From Allobosea sp. Root381 (GTDB lineage Bacteria; Pseudomonadota; Alphaproteobacteria; Rhizobiales; Beijerinckiaceae), in contig NZ_LMJT01000004.1 in NCBI RefSeq assembly GCF_001429395.1, positions 62,694-126,693 of the forward strand: DNA of 64,000 nt, written 5' to 3'. The notes under the pieces were generated by a model. It had not been told where the DNA came from. It did not search any database and saw only the letters and a list, made by a program, of their open reading frames with translations. A program made the position numbers and the translations under genes. Every line of letters begins with the position of its first letter. Position 1 is the stretch's first letter. This document shows, piece by piece, positions 32,009 through 39,845 of this stretch.

Positions 32009-32509
32009 TCAGCGCTGCGCGAAACGCTCCTTCAGAGCGGCAAGCACTGCCTCCGGAACGAAGGGCGCGACATCGCCCCCCATTGCCGCGATCTGCCGGA
32101 CGAGCGTCGCCGTGATGTAGCGCACGCCGGGCGACGCTGGCAGGAAGACGGTCTGCACCTCGGGCGCCATAACCGCGTTCATGCCGGCCATCTGCATCTC
32201 GTAATCGAGGTCGGAGCCGTCGCGCAGCCCGCGGACGATGATACTCGCCCCTGCCCGGCGCGCCGCATCGACGGCGAGGTCGTCGAAGGTCACGACATCA
32301 AGCACAGCCCCCCTCGCCGCCAGCAGCGGCGTCGCTACCTCGCGCAGGAGTTCCGCGCGGCGCTCCGCGGTGAGCAGCGGCGTCTTGCCGGGGTGGACAC
32401 CGATGGCGAGGACCAGCCGGTCGCAGAGGCCAGCGGCCGCCGCGATGACGTCGGCATGGCCGTTGGTCACGGGGTCGAAGGAGCCGGTGTAGAAGGCGGT
32501 GCGCGTCAT
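32009..32509 (-). CDS. coaD: Phosphopantetheine adenylyltransferase
   Basis: Nucleotidyltransferase making dephospho-CoA from 4'-phosphopantetheine and ATP. The 166-residue product has the HIGH-superfamily start [19 protein letters not shown], the [19 protein letters not shown] substrate-binding stretch and the C-terminal [20 protein letters not shown] motif, all classic CoaD. The ATG at 32509 is used; the upstream in-frame TTG is not credible. It stands alone, 236 bp from proS; that spacer shows only a weak inverted repeat, GCCATT/AATGGC at 31952-31971. Confidence 0.97.
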   Translation of the reverse strand: MTRTAFYTGSFDPVTNGHADVIAAAAGLCDRLVLAIGVHPGKTPLLTAERRAELLREVATPLLAARGAVLDVVTFDDLAVDAARRAGASIIVRGLRDGSDLDYEMQMAGMNAVMAPEVQTVFLPASPGVRYITATLVRQIAAMGGDVAPFVPEAVLAALKERFAQR

Positions 32510-32599
32510 GGACCCAGCGTTAGCTGCTGGGCCCGCGCCCGACAAGCAGGACCGATACGGCCCCGCCGACGCAGGCCAGCCTTCTCTACCGAGACAGCC

Positions 32600-32722
32600 T
32601 CACGACATCGGCATGAGCGCCGCCAGAGCGGCGAGACTGCTGGCCATGACGGAGACGGACACCAGAAGCGAGGCAGCCACCGAATCGCGGCGCCGACCAA
32701 CAGCACTCAGATCAAACAGCAT
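32600..32722 (-). CDS. Possible 40-residue small protein
   Basis: Candidate only. ATG at 32722 is preceded by CAGG at 5-nt spacing and the frame closes with TGA at 32600-32602. The product begins MLFDLSAVGRRRDSVAASLL; residues 14-40 are small and hydrophobic (Ala, Ser, Leu, Val, Met), suggesting a short membrane or surface peptide. About 72 percent of third positions are G or C. It lies alone in the 363-bp gap between coaD and the ABC-F gene (32510-32872); the rest of that gap shows nothing I recognise. Function unknown. Confidence 0.35.
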   Translation of the reverse strand: MLFDLSAVGRRRDSVAASLLVSVSVMASSLAALAALMPMS

Positions 32723-32872
32723 AGATACCTGCCGAATCAGGGAAATTCTCTCTCAACCTGCCTGATGTCGCGTCTGGGCCGCCAAAGGGCGGGATGATGG
32801 CGAAAGCATGGCTTGCGGCCCCTGAGAGGCTTTGACGATTGCCTTCGCGGCGTCTTCACGCCAAAAGCCGGC

Positions 32873-34747
32873 ATGCTCACCATCAACGACATCACCTACC
32901 GGCTCGGCGAGCGCCTGCTGCTCGACCATGCCAGTGCCTCGCTTCCGGACGGCTCGCGCGTCGGCCTGGTCGGCCGCAACGGCACCGGCAAGACGACGCT
33001 GTTCCGGATGATCACCGGCGACCTGTCGTCGGAAGGCGGCAATATCAGCCTGCCCAAGGGCCGGCGCATCGGCGGCGTCGCGCAAGAGGCGCCGGGCGGG
33101 CCTGAATCGCTGATCGAGGTGGTGCTCGCCGCCGATACCGAGCGCGCCGCGCTGATGGCGGAATCGGAGACGGCGACCGATCCGCACCGCATTGCCGAGA
33201 TCGGGACGCGGCTGGCCGACATCAACGCCCATTCCGCCCCTGCCCGCGCCGCGACCGTTCTGCATGGCCTCGGCTTCGACGAGGCCGCGCAGCAGCGTCC
33301 ATGCTCGGATTTCTCGGGCGGCTGGCGCATGCGCGTCGCGCTTGCTGCGGTTCTGTTCTCCGAGCCGGACCTGCTGCTGCTCGACGAGCCGACCAACTAT
33401 CTCGACCTCGAAGGCACGCTCTGGCTCTACGACTATCTCGAGCGCTATCCGCACACCGTCCTCGTGGTCAGCCATGATCGCGAGTTGCTCGATACCTGCG
33501 TCGACCACATCCTGCATCTCGATCAAGGCAAGCTGACGATCTATCGCGGCGGCTACACCTCCTTCGCCAAGCAGCGCGCTGAAAAGCAGATGCAGCTCGC
33601 CAAGGCCAAGGAGAAGCAGGACGCCGAGCGCAAGCATCTCCAGTCCTTCGTCGATCGCTTCAAGGCCAAGGCCACCAAGGCGCGGCAGGCGCAGTCCCGC
33701 GTGAAGCGTCTGGAGAAGATGGAAACGATCGCGACCATCGTCGATCGCGACGTCCAGCCCTTCAGCCTGCCCGGCCCGGAGAAGCCGCTCGCGCCGCCGA
33801 TGATCGTGCTGAACGATGCCAGCGCCGGCTATGGCGAGCGCAAGGTGCTCTCGAAGCTCAACCTGACGCTGCTACCGGACGACCGCATTGCCCTGCTCGG
33901 CTCGAACGGCAACGGAAAGTCGACCTTCTGCAAGCTGATCGGCGGCCGGCTGCCGCCCCTGTCGGGCGAAATGCGCAAATCATCCAAGCTGGAGACGGCC
34001 TATTTTGCCCAGCACCAGCTCGACGAATTGCGGCTCGAGGACACGCCGGTCGCGCACCTACGCGACCTGATGCCGGATGCGCCCGAGGCCAAGGTGCGCT
34101 CGAAGGCGGCGCAGATCGGTTTTCCCGCCAGCAAGGCCGAGACGCCGGTGAAGAACCTCTCCGGCGGCGAGAAGGCACGGCTGATGCTGGGGCTCGCTGC
34201 CTTCGGCGGCCCGCATCTGCTGATCCTCGACGAACCGACCAACCATCTCGACATCGACAGCCGCACCGCGCTGGTCAATGCGATCAACGACTATCCGGGC
34301 GCCGTCATCCTCGTCAGCCACGACCGCTTCCTGATCGAATCCTGCGCCGACCGGCTCTGGATCGTCGGCGACGGCACGGTCAGGAATTTCGACGGCGACA
34401 TGGAGGATTATCGCAGCCTCGTGCTCGGCACGGCGAAGGCCGCCAAGCGCGAGAAGGCGGCGCCAGAGACGGCAGCCGCGGGCGGTAAGTCCGAGGAGCG
34501 CAAGGGTGCGGCGGTCAAGCGCGCCGCCCAGGGCCCGCTGCGCCAGAAGCTCAACCTCGCCGAGGCGAAGATCGCCAAGCTGACCGGGCTGATCGAGAAG
34601 GTCGACGGGGCGCTGGCGAACGGCGCCTTCGCACGCGAGCCGGAAAAGGCGCTGACCCTGTCGCGGCAGCGGGCGGAGCTGGCGGAAGCGCTCACCGCCG
34701 CAGAGGAAGAATGGCTTATGCTGGGCGAGGAGCTGGAGAGCGCGTAA
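32873..34747 (+). CDS. ABC-F family ATPase (Uup/YheS type)
   Basis: Soluble tandem ABC ATPase without membrane domains, 624 residues, of the ABC-F group that acts on ribosomes (translation factors and, in some members, antibiotic protection). The first cassette has Walker A VGRNGTGKTT, signature FSGGWRMR and Walker B LLLDEPTNYLD. The linker (AKAKEKQDAERKHLQSFVDR onward) is the helical arm (P-site tRNA interaction motif region). The second cassette has GSNGNGKST, LSGGEKAR and LILDEPTNHLD. A basic, Ala-rich coiled-coil tail ends the protein. The ATG at 32873 is the first plausible start (MLTINDITYRLGERLLL). Which ABC-F subfamily is unresolved. Confidence 0.92.
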   Translation: MLTINDITYRLGERLLLDHASASLPDGSRVGLVGRNGTGKTTLFRMITGDLSSEGGNISLPKGRRIGGVAQEAPGGPESLIEVVLAADTERAALMAESETATDPHRIAEIGTRLADINAHSAPARAATVLHGLGFDEAAQQRPCSDFSGGWRMRVALAAVLFSEPDLLLLDEPTNYLDLEGTLWLYDYLERYPHTVLVVSHDRELLDTCVDHILHLDQGKLTIYRGGYTSFAKQRAEKQMQLAKAKEKQDAERKHLQSFVDRFKAKATKARQAQSRVKRLEKMETIATIVDRDVQPFSLPGPEKPLAPPMIVLNDASAGYGERKVLSKLNLTLLPDDRIALLGSNGNGKSTFCKLIGGRLPPLSGEMRKSSKLETAYFAQHQLDELRLEDTPVAHLRDLMPDAPEAKVRSKAAQIGFPASKAETPVKNLSGGEKARLMLGLAAFGGPHLLILDEPTNHLDIDSRTALVNAINDYPGAVILVSHDRFLIESCADRLWIVGDGTVRNFDGDMEDYRSLVLGTAKAAKREKAAPETAAAGGKSEERKGAAVKRAAQGPLRQKLNLAEAKIAKLTGLIEKVDGALANGAFAREPEKALTLSRQRAELAEALTAAEEEWLMLGEELESA

Positions 34748-34753
34748 ACGAAC

Positions 34754-34933
34754 CTATCGCAGCTTGGCGATCCCGATGCCGTCGAGTTTGGCGCGGTCCT
34801 TGATCGATTCCTCGCTGCGCGTCAGGGCCTTCGAGATCGCCTTCAGCGCCATCCCCTTCTTGGCAAGCAGCTTCAGCTTGTCGAGTTCCTCGCCCGTCCA
34901 AGGCTGGCGGTGACGTTCAAAACGCTCGGCCAC
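34754..34933 (-). CDS. 59-residue SANT/Myb-like helix-turn-helix protein
   Basis: Small gene with a strong start: GTG at 34933 preceded by AGGAG at 6-nt spacing, stop TAG. The product reads PWTGEELDKLKLLAKKG near the front, then MALKAISKALTRSEESIKDR. This looks like a SANT/Myb or GcrA-like tri-helical DNA-binding fold: Trp in helix 1, a basic turn, a helix containing SEESIKDR. I infer a DNA-binding or regulatory role; no target can be read. It follows the lipoprotein gene by 32 bp, as last member of pepA-holC-lipoprotein, and is convergent with the ABC-F gene 6 bp away. Confidence 0.72.
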   Translation of the reverse strand: MAERFERHRQPWTGEELDKLKLLAKKGMALKAISKALTRSEESIKDRAKLDGIGIAKLR

Positions 34934-34965
34934 GATCGGCTCCTGCTTGGCCCCAACCAGCCGCC

Positions 34966-35376
34966 TCAGCCCTGCCCGGGCTTCACGATCCGGCTCAGCC
35001 TGTTGTCGGTAAACATATAGATCTCGCGGCCGCCTGGCTCAGCATAGAGCACCTGCGTCTCGCGGTGACCCTTGCCACTCTCGCCGATGAGCACGTCGGT
35101 CGGGCGGGTGCCCTTCAGCTTGACCAGCTCGCATTCGGTGATGCCCTCGGCGATGGCCGGCGGCAGCGGGCGGGTCGAGGGATCGAGCGAGACGCCGGCG
35201 CTGCACTGTCCGTCCGGCATCAGCGTCGCTTCCTGCGTCGAGGCGCGCGCCGAGACGCTGCTCGTGGTCGTGGTGGTCTGGCCATCGCGCGTATCGGAGG
35301 TGAAGGAGAAGCCGCCCATATCGACGGAACATCCGCCGAGAGCGGCGGCACAAACGAGCAGGACAGGCAGTCTCAC
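34966..35376 (-). CDS. Hypothetical lipoprotein
   Basis: 136-residue protein with a bacterial lipoprotein signal: hydrophobic VLLVCAAALGG followed by Cys (lipobox LGGC). The mature part begins CSVDMGGFSFTSDT and is Ser/Thr-rich. A small C-terminal region (VLIGESGKGHRETQVLYAE, then REIYMFTDNRLSRI) has a SmpA/BamE-like feel but is not assigned. The start is GTG at 35376, supported by GGGAGAAGAAA and by the GTGA overlap with the holC stop; a longer reading frame upstream lies inside holC and is rejected. It is probably co-translated with holC. Function unknown. Confidence 0.75.
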   Translation of the reverse strand: MRLPVLLVCAAALGGCSVDMGGFSFTSDTRDGQTTTTTSSVSARASTQEATLMPDGQCSAGVSLDPSTRPLPPAIAEGITECELVKLKGTRPTDVLIGESGKGHRETQVLYAEPGGREIYMFTDNRLSRIVKPGQG

Positions 35377-35825
35377 GCTTTCTTCTCCCAGCGGCCGGTT
35401 TCGTCCTGCTGCCAATAGCTGGCGGCAGCGCCCGAGGCCTTGGCCTTCTTCCAATCCTCGCGCGCTGCAGCCAGCGCATCCGGATCGTCGCCGTCGAATA
35501 TCAATACGACGCGCTCGTAGTCCTGCATTGCGTCGGGAATACGGACACCGTCGGCGCAGATGCGGACCTGGGCCGCGTTAGGATTATGCGCATGCGTCGT
35601 CAGGACCACCGCGTTAGTCGCGGCATCGGCCTCCATCGCCGTGACATGGGGCAGGAAGCTCTCGTCCGAATACGTCCAGAGATGGTCGTCGACCGCGCTC
35701 AGACGCTCCTGGCTCGCCACCTCGACGACGACCTTCTGGCCGCGCGAAAGCGCCCGGTCGAGAATCGTCGGCAGCACCTGCTCGAGCGGGCGCGACTGGA
35801 GGTGGAAGAACAGGATCTCGGCCAT
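35373..35825 (-). CDS. holC: DNA polymerase III chi subunit
   Basis: Clamp-loader accessory protein linking the replisome to single-strand binding protein. The 150-residue product matches alphaproteobacterial chi: MAEILFFHLQSRPLEQVLPT, SRGQKVVVEVASQERLSAVD, LWTYSDESFLPHVT and DYERVVLIFDGDDPDALAAA. It follows pepA by 49 bp, a widely conserved pairing, and overlaps the downstream lipoprotein start by 4 bp. Confidence 0.93.
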   Translation of the reverse strand: MAEILFFHLQSRPLEQVLPTILDRALSRGQKVVVEVASQERLSAVDDHLWTYSDESFLPHVTAMEADAATNAVVLTTHAHNPNAAQVRICADGVRIPDAMQDYERVVLIFDGDDPDALAAAREDWKKAKASGAAASYWQQDETGRWEKKA

Positions 35826-35853
35826 CGAAAGCCTTTTCCTTCAGCGACTTGCT

Positions 35854-35871
35854 GATCTGTCCTGACAGATC
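35854..35871. repeat. Perfect inverted repeat between pepA and holC
   Basis: GATCTGTC, two bases CT, GACAGATC: an 18-bp inverted repeat starting 3 bp beyond the pepA stop. There is no U-run, so termination is unlikely. It may be an RNA hairpin shielding the pepA message or setting the pepA:holC ratio, or a protein-binding site. Confidence 0.5.
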
Positions 35872-35874
35872 GAA

Positions 35875-37368
35875 TCAGCTTTCGTAATGCTCGGCGACGA
35901 GGCGGTCGAGCAGGCGCACGCCCCAGCCCGAGCCCCAGGAGCGGTTCGTCTCGGAATTCGGCGAGCCCATGCCGGTGCCGGCGATGTCGAGATGCACCCA
36001 CGGCGTGTCGTTGACGTGGCGCTGCAGGAATTGTGCGGCGGTGATCGAGCCACCGTGGCGCCCGGCAGCGTTCTTCATGTCGGCGAACTTCGAATCGATC
36101 ATCTTGTCGTAGGCCTTGCCGAGCGGCAGGCGCCAGACCTTCTCGCCGGTCGCCTCGCCCGCCGCCGAAAGCCGCTCCGCGATCTCGTCGCTGTTGGAAA
36201 ACAGCCCGGCATGCTCCTGCGCCAGCGCGACCAGGATGGCGCCGGTCAGCGTCGCGAGATCGATCATGAATTTCGGCTTGAAGCGCTCCTGCGTGTACCA
36301 GAGCACGTCGGCGAGGACGAGCCGGCCCTCGGCGTCGGTGTTGATGATCTCGATGGTCTGGCCCGACAGCGAGGTGACGATGTCGCCCGGACGCTGGGCA
36401 TTGCCATCGGGCATGTTCTCGACGAGGCCGATGATGCCGATGGCGTTGACCTTGGCCTTGCGCGCGGCCAGCGCGTGCATCAGCCCGGTGACGCAGGCCG
36501 CGCCGGCCATGTCGCCCTTCATGTCCTCCATGCCGGCACCGGGCTTCAGCGAAATGCCGCCGGTATCGAAGGTGACGCCCTTGCCGACGAAGGCGACCGG
36601 CTGGGCGCCGCCCTTGGCGCCGTTCCAGCGCATGATCACCACGCGGCTCTCGCGGCGCGAGCCCTGACCGACGCCCAGCAGCGCGCGCATACCGATCTTC
36701 TTCAGCTGCTTCTCGTCGAGAATCTCGATCTCGACGCCGAGCTTGTCGAGCTTGGCCGCACGATCGGCGAACTCCTCGGGAAAGAGCACATTGGGCGGCT
36801 CGTTGACGAGGTTGCGCGCGATCTCGACGCCGGCGGCGACCGCCTCGCGGGCTTTCAGCGCCTTCTTGACCGGGGCCGGGTCCTCCGCGCGCAGGGTCAC
36901 CTTGAACGGCTCGGCCTCTTCGGCCTTTCGGCTCTTGGTCTTGTAGAGATCGAAGGCATAAGTGCGCAGGCGCATGCCGAGCGCGATCTCGGCCGCCTGA
37001 TCGGGCGCGAGCGGCCCTTCCGGTAGCGCCAGGATCACGTCGGCGCTGCGGCCATGACCGAGCCGGCCCGCGATCGCGCCGCCAAGCCTGGCGAAATCGA
37101 GCGTGCCGCGCTCCGTTTCCGGACCCACACCGACCACGATGAGCCGCTCATAACCGGCGTCCTGCGGCGCGAGCAGGGTCAGGCCGGCAAGCGCCTTGCC
37201 CTTGAAGCGCTCGGCGGCAGCGGCGCGTGCAAGCAGCGCATGGCCACCCTCGCCCAGCCATTCGCCGGCGGCCTCGGGCGGAGTCAGCGTGTCCGACATC
37301 AGGATCACCAGGTCCTGCCCGCCGATCGCGTTGAGGGCTTTGATCTCGAGCTTCAGGCGCTGGGACAT
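35875..37368 (-). CDS. pepA: Leucyl aminopeptidase (M17)
   Basis: Hexameric two-zinc cytosolic aminopeptidase; E. coli PepA also binds DNA as a regulator and as a Xer recombination cofactor. The 497-residue product has a variable N-terminal domain and the M17 catalytic domain with metal ligands in [18 protein letters not shown] and the invariant signature [16 protein letters not shown]. The ATG at 37368 begins a normal N-terminus ([13 protein letters not shown]); the frame remains open 70 codons upstream through the promoter region. It is divergent from lptF and first in pepA-holC-lipoprotein-HTH. Confidence 0.97.
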   Translation of the reverse strand: MSQRLKLEIKALNAIGGQDLVILMSDTLTPPEAAGEWLGEGGHALLARAAAAERFKGKALAGLTLLAPQDAGYERLIVVGVGPETERGTLDFARLGGAIAGRLGHGRSADVILALPEGPLAPDQAAEIALGMRLRTYAFDLYKTKSRKAEEAEPFKVTLRAEDPAPVKKALKAREAVAAGVEIARNLVNEPPNVLFPEEFADRAAKLDKLGVEIEILDEKQLKKIGMRALLGVGQGSRRESRVVIMRWNGAKGGAQPVAFVGKGVTFDTGGISLKPGAGMEDMKGDMAGAACVTGLMHALAARKAKVNAIGIIGLVENMPDGNAQRPGDIVTSLSGQTIEIINTDAEGRLVLADVLWYTQERFKPKFMIDLATLTGAILVALAQEHAGLFSNSDEIAERLSAAGEATGEKVWRLPLGKAYDKMIDSKFADMKNAAGRHGGSITAAQFLQRHVNDTPWVHLDIAGTGMGSPNSETNRSWGSGWGVRLLDRLVAEHYES

Positions 37369-37420
37369 AATCGGCTCACGATGTTGCGAGGGAGCTTTGG
37401 GCGGGGCGAAACAAAGCGGC

Positions 37421-37441
37421 CGCAAACGATTCCCGTTTGCG
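37421..37441. promoter_or_regulatory. Inverted repeat in the divergent pepA-lptF promoter region
   Basis: CGCAAACG (37421-37428), spacer ATTCC, CGTTTGCG (37434-37441): a perfect 8-bp inverted repeat within the 158-bp divergent region. It is placed where one bound protein could affect both transcripts. No confident -35/-10 pair was found around it. Confidence 0.4.
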
Positions 37442-37526
37442 CCTTGATTGCGCCTATACCATAGGGTGATTTCCGCGAACCACCAGCGTCGGCCCCTTTC
37501 CGCGCTGACCAATCGGAAGCCCAAAC

Positions 37527-38720
37527 GTGCTGCTACAGCGTCTCGACCGCTACATCCTGAAGTCGGCGATGATCGCAACGGTCGTCCTGCTGATCGGGCT
37601 GACGAGCGTGATCTGGGTCACGCAGGCGCTGCGCGAGGTCGACCTGATCACCGGCAAGGGCCAGACGGTGGTAATCTTCTTCACCGTCACGCTTCTGTCG
37701 CTGCCGGCGCTGCTGGCCGGCATCGCGCCGGTCGCGCTGTTCATGGCGACGCTTTACACGCTGAACCGCCTCAACGGCGATTCGGAGCTGATCGTGATGA
37801 ATGCCGCCGGCGTGGCGCCGCGGCGGATCGCGCGTCCCTTCATCGTGCTGACGATCGCGGTCTCGCTGTTCGTGGGCTGGATGTCGCTATCGGTGATGCC
37901 GGCCGGCTTCCGGATGCTGCGCGACCTGATCACGCTGATCCGTGCCGATTTCGTCGCCAATGTCGTCAAGGAAGGCCAGTTCGTCTCGCTCGATTCCGGC
38001 ATCACCTTCCATTACCGAGAGCGTTCCGGCGACGCGCTGCTCGGCATCTTCATGCAGGACCGGCGCGACCCGAACCAGCCCTCGATCTATATCGCAGAGC
38101 GCGGCCGGACGGCCGAGGTCGAGGGATCGAGCTTCCTGATGCTGGAGAAGGGCACGATCCAGCGCGAAACCAAGAACACCGACACGACCTCGATCATCTC
38201 CTTCGAGCGCTATGCGCTGAATCTTTCGGCGCTGTCCGGGGACCCGACCGGCGGTCCGGGCGAAGGCGATGGCGACAAGGTCGTCTACAAGCCGCGCGAA
38301 CGCTCGACCTGGCAGCTCCTCAACCAGGATCCGAACGAGCAATACTACAAATTCCAGGAGGGGCGTTTCCGGGCCGAGCTGCACAACCGCCTTTCGGCAG
38401 CGCTCTATCCGATGGCCTTCATGCTGATCGCCTTCGCCTGCATCGGCGAGGCGCGCACCACGCGCCAGGGCCGCGCCTTTGCGATCCAGGCCGCGATCCT
38501 CATCGTCGCGGCGACGCGCATCGGAGCCTACATGGCCTGGACGGCAAGCGTGCGTTCGCCCTTCGCCGCGGCGCTGCTGTACATTCTCCCCGTGGTGGCG
38601 ATCATTCTTGCCACGGCGGTGATCCTGTATGGCCAGCGCCTGCGGCCGTTCCTCTCCCGGGCGATAGCGCCGTTGGCGGCGCCCTTCAGCGGGCTTGCAT
38701 CGCGGCTCAGGCGCGCCTGA
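37527..38720 (+). CDS. lptF: LPS export ABC transporter permease LptF
   Basis: Inner-membrane half of the LptB2FG engine that extracts LPS and pushes it along the periplasmic bridge. The 397-residue protein has the YjgP/YjgQ layout: an N-terminal helix ([20 protein letters not shown]), further spans, a periplasmic beta-jellyroll domain at roughly residues 140-280, and C-terminal spans ([20 protein letters not shown]). The start is GTG at 37527 with CGGAAG upstream. It leads an operon with lptG (1-bp overlap), lptD, pdxA and rsmA. Confidence 0.95.
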   Translation: MLLQRLDRYILKSAMIATVVLLIGLTSVIWVTQALREVDLITGKGQTVVIFFTVTLLSLPALLAGIAPVALFMATLYTLNRLNGDSELIVMNAAGVAPRRIARPFIVLTIAVSLFVGWMSLSVMPAGFRMLRDLITLIRADFVANVVKEGQFVSLDSGITFHYRERSGDALLGIFMQDRRDPNQPSIYIAERGRTAEVEGSSFLMLEKGTIQRETKNTDTTSIISFERYALNLSALSGDPTGGPGEGDGDKVVYKPRERSTWQLLNQDPNEQYYKFQEGRFRAELHNRLSAALYPMAFMLIAFACIGEARTTRQGRAFAIQAAILIVAATRIGAYMAWTASVRSPFAAALLYILPVVAIILATAVILYGQRLRPFLSRAIAPLAAPFSGLASRLRRA

Positions 38721-39808
38721 TGCTGCTTACCTCCACCTTCGGCCGCTATCTGACGAAGCAGTTCGCGCGCTCCATCCTGGGCGTGTTCGGCACGTTCTTC
38801 TTCCTGATCGGAACGCTCGATTTCGTGGAGTTGATGCGGCGGGCGGGCGATTCGCCGCTGGCCACGACCCCGCTGATCGTCCAGCTCGCCCTGTTTCGCG
38901 TGCCGAGCGTGGCCGAGCAAATATTTCCCTTCGCCGTCCTGTTCGGCGGCATGTTCGCGCTGCTGACGCTAAGCCGGAAGCTCGAGCTCGTCGTCGCCCG
39001 CTCGGTCGGCATGTCCGCCTGGCAGTTCCTGCAGCCGGCGGCGCTGGTCGCAGGCGTCATCGGTCTGCTCTCGATCCTGGTCTACAACCCAGTGGCGGCC
39101 GAGCTGAAAAGCAGGGCGACCGCGCTCGAGACGCGGCTGTTCGTGCGCGCCGCCCAATCCAACAATGCGCCCGATGTCTGGCTGCGCCAGCGGAGCATGG
39201 ACGGGCAGGCCATCATCCGCGCGGCCGGCTCGCTGCCGGACGGCGACGGGCTGTCGCAGGTCGCGATCTTCAACTTTTCCCCGGGAGGCGGCTTCAGCGA
39301 ACGGATCGACGCCAAGCAGGCGGTGCTGCATCACGGCTATTGGGAACTGACGGACGCGCGCGTCATCTCGACGACGGACGAGCCGCAGAACTACGGCACC
39401 TATCTCTTCGCGACGACACTGGAGCCCGAGCAGGTGCGGCAGAGCTTCACACCGCCCGAGGCCGTCGGGTTCTGGTCGATGCCTGCCGTGATCGATCGGA
39501 CCCAGCGCGCCGGCCTCGACACGACGCGCTATGAGCTGCGTTATCAGTCACTTATGGCAAGGCCACTGCTGCTGGTCGCCATGGTGCTGGTGGCCGCATC
39601 CGTTTCCTTAAGATTTTTCCGGTTTGGTGGCGTGACCAGACTGGTGATAGGTGGCGTCGCGGCCGGGTTCGTGCTCTATGTCGCGACGCAGCTGTCGGAG
39701 GAGCTAGGCTCGTCAGGCATCGTCAATCCGGTGGTTGCAGCATGGCTGCCCGCAACCATAGGCTCGATGCTCGGCGCTCTCGCGCTCCTCCATCAGGAAG
39801 ACGGGTAA
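38720..39808 (+). CDS. lptG: LPS export ABC transporter permease LptG
   Basis: Partner permease of LptF, 362 residues, with the same six-span plus periplasmic jellyroll architecture. It begins [20 protein letters not shown] and contains EQIFPFAVLFGGMFALLTLS, typical of YjgQ, and ends in spans LLLVAMVLVAASVSLRFF and LVIGGVAAGFVLYVATQLSE. The ATG shares one base with the lptF stop (TGATG), indicating termination-reinitiation. The frame is open upstream within lptF, but only this start fits the family. Confidence 0.95.
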   Translation: MLLTSTFGRYLTKQFARSILGVFGTFFFLIGTLDFVELMRRAGDSPLATTPLIVQLALFRVPSVAEQIFPFAVLFGGMFALLTLSRKLELVVARSVGMSAWQFLQPAALVAGVIGLLSILVYNPVAAELKSRATALETRLFVRAAQSNNAPDVWLRQRSMDGQAIIRAAGSLPDGDGLSQVAIFNFSPGGGFSERIDAKQAVLHHGYWELTDARVISTTDEPQNYGTYLFATTLEPEQVRQSFTPPEAVGFWSMPAVIDRTQRAGLDTTRYELRYQSLMARPLLLVAMVLVAASVSLRFFRFGGVTRLVIGGVAAGFVLYVATQLSEELGSSGIVNPVVAAWLPATIGSMLGALALLHQEDG

Positions 39809-39845
39809 ATCGTACTGTGCCTATGGTTAATTTTGGATTGAGCGT

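Noticed and set aside
37369..37526. lptF promoter built on TTGCGC or TATACC near 37440-37460
   Set aside because: No pair of hexamers with acceptable match and spacing could be chosen.
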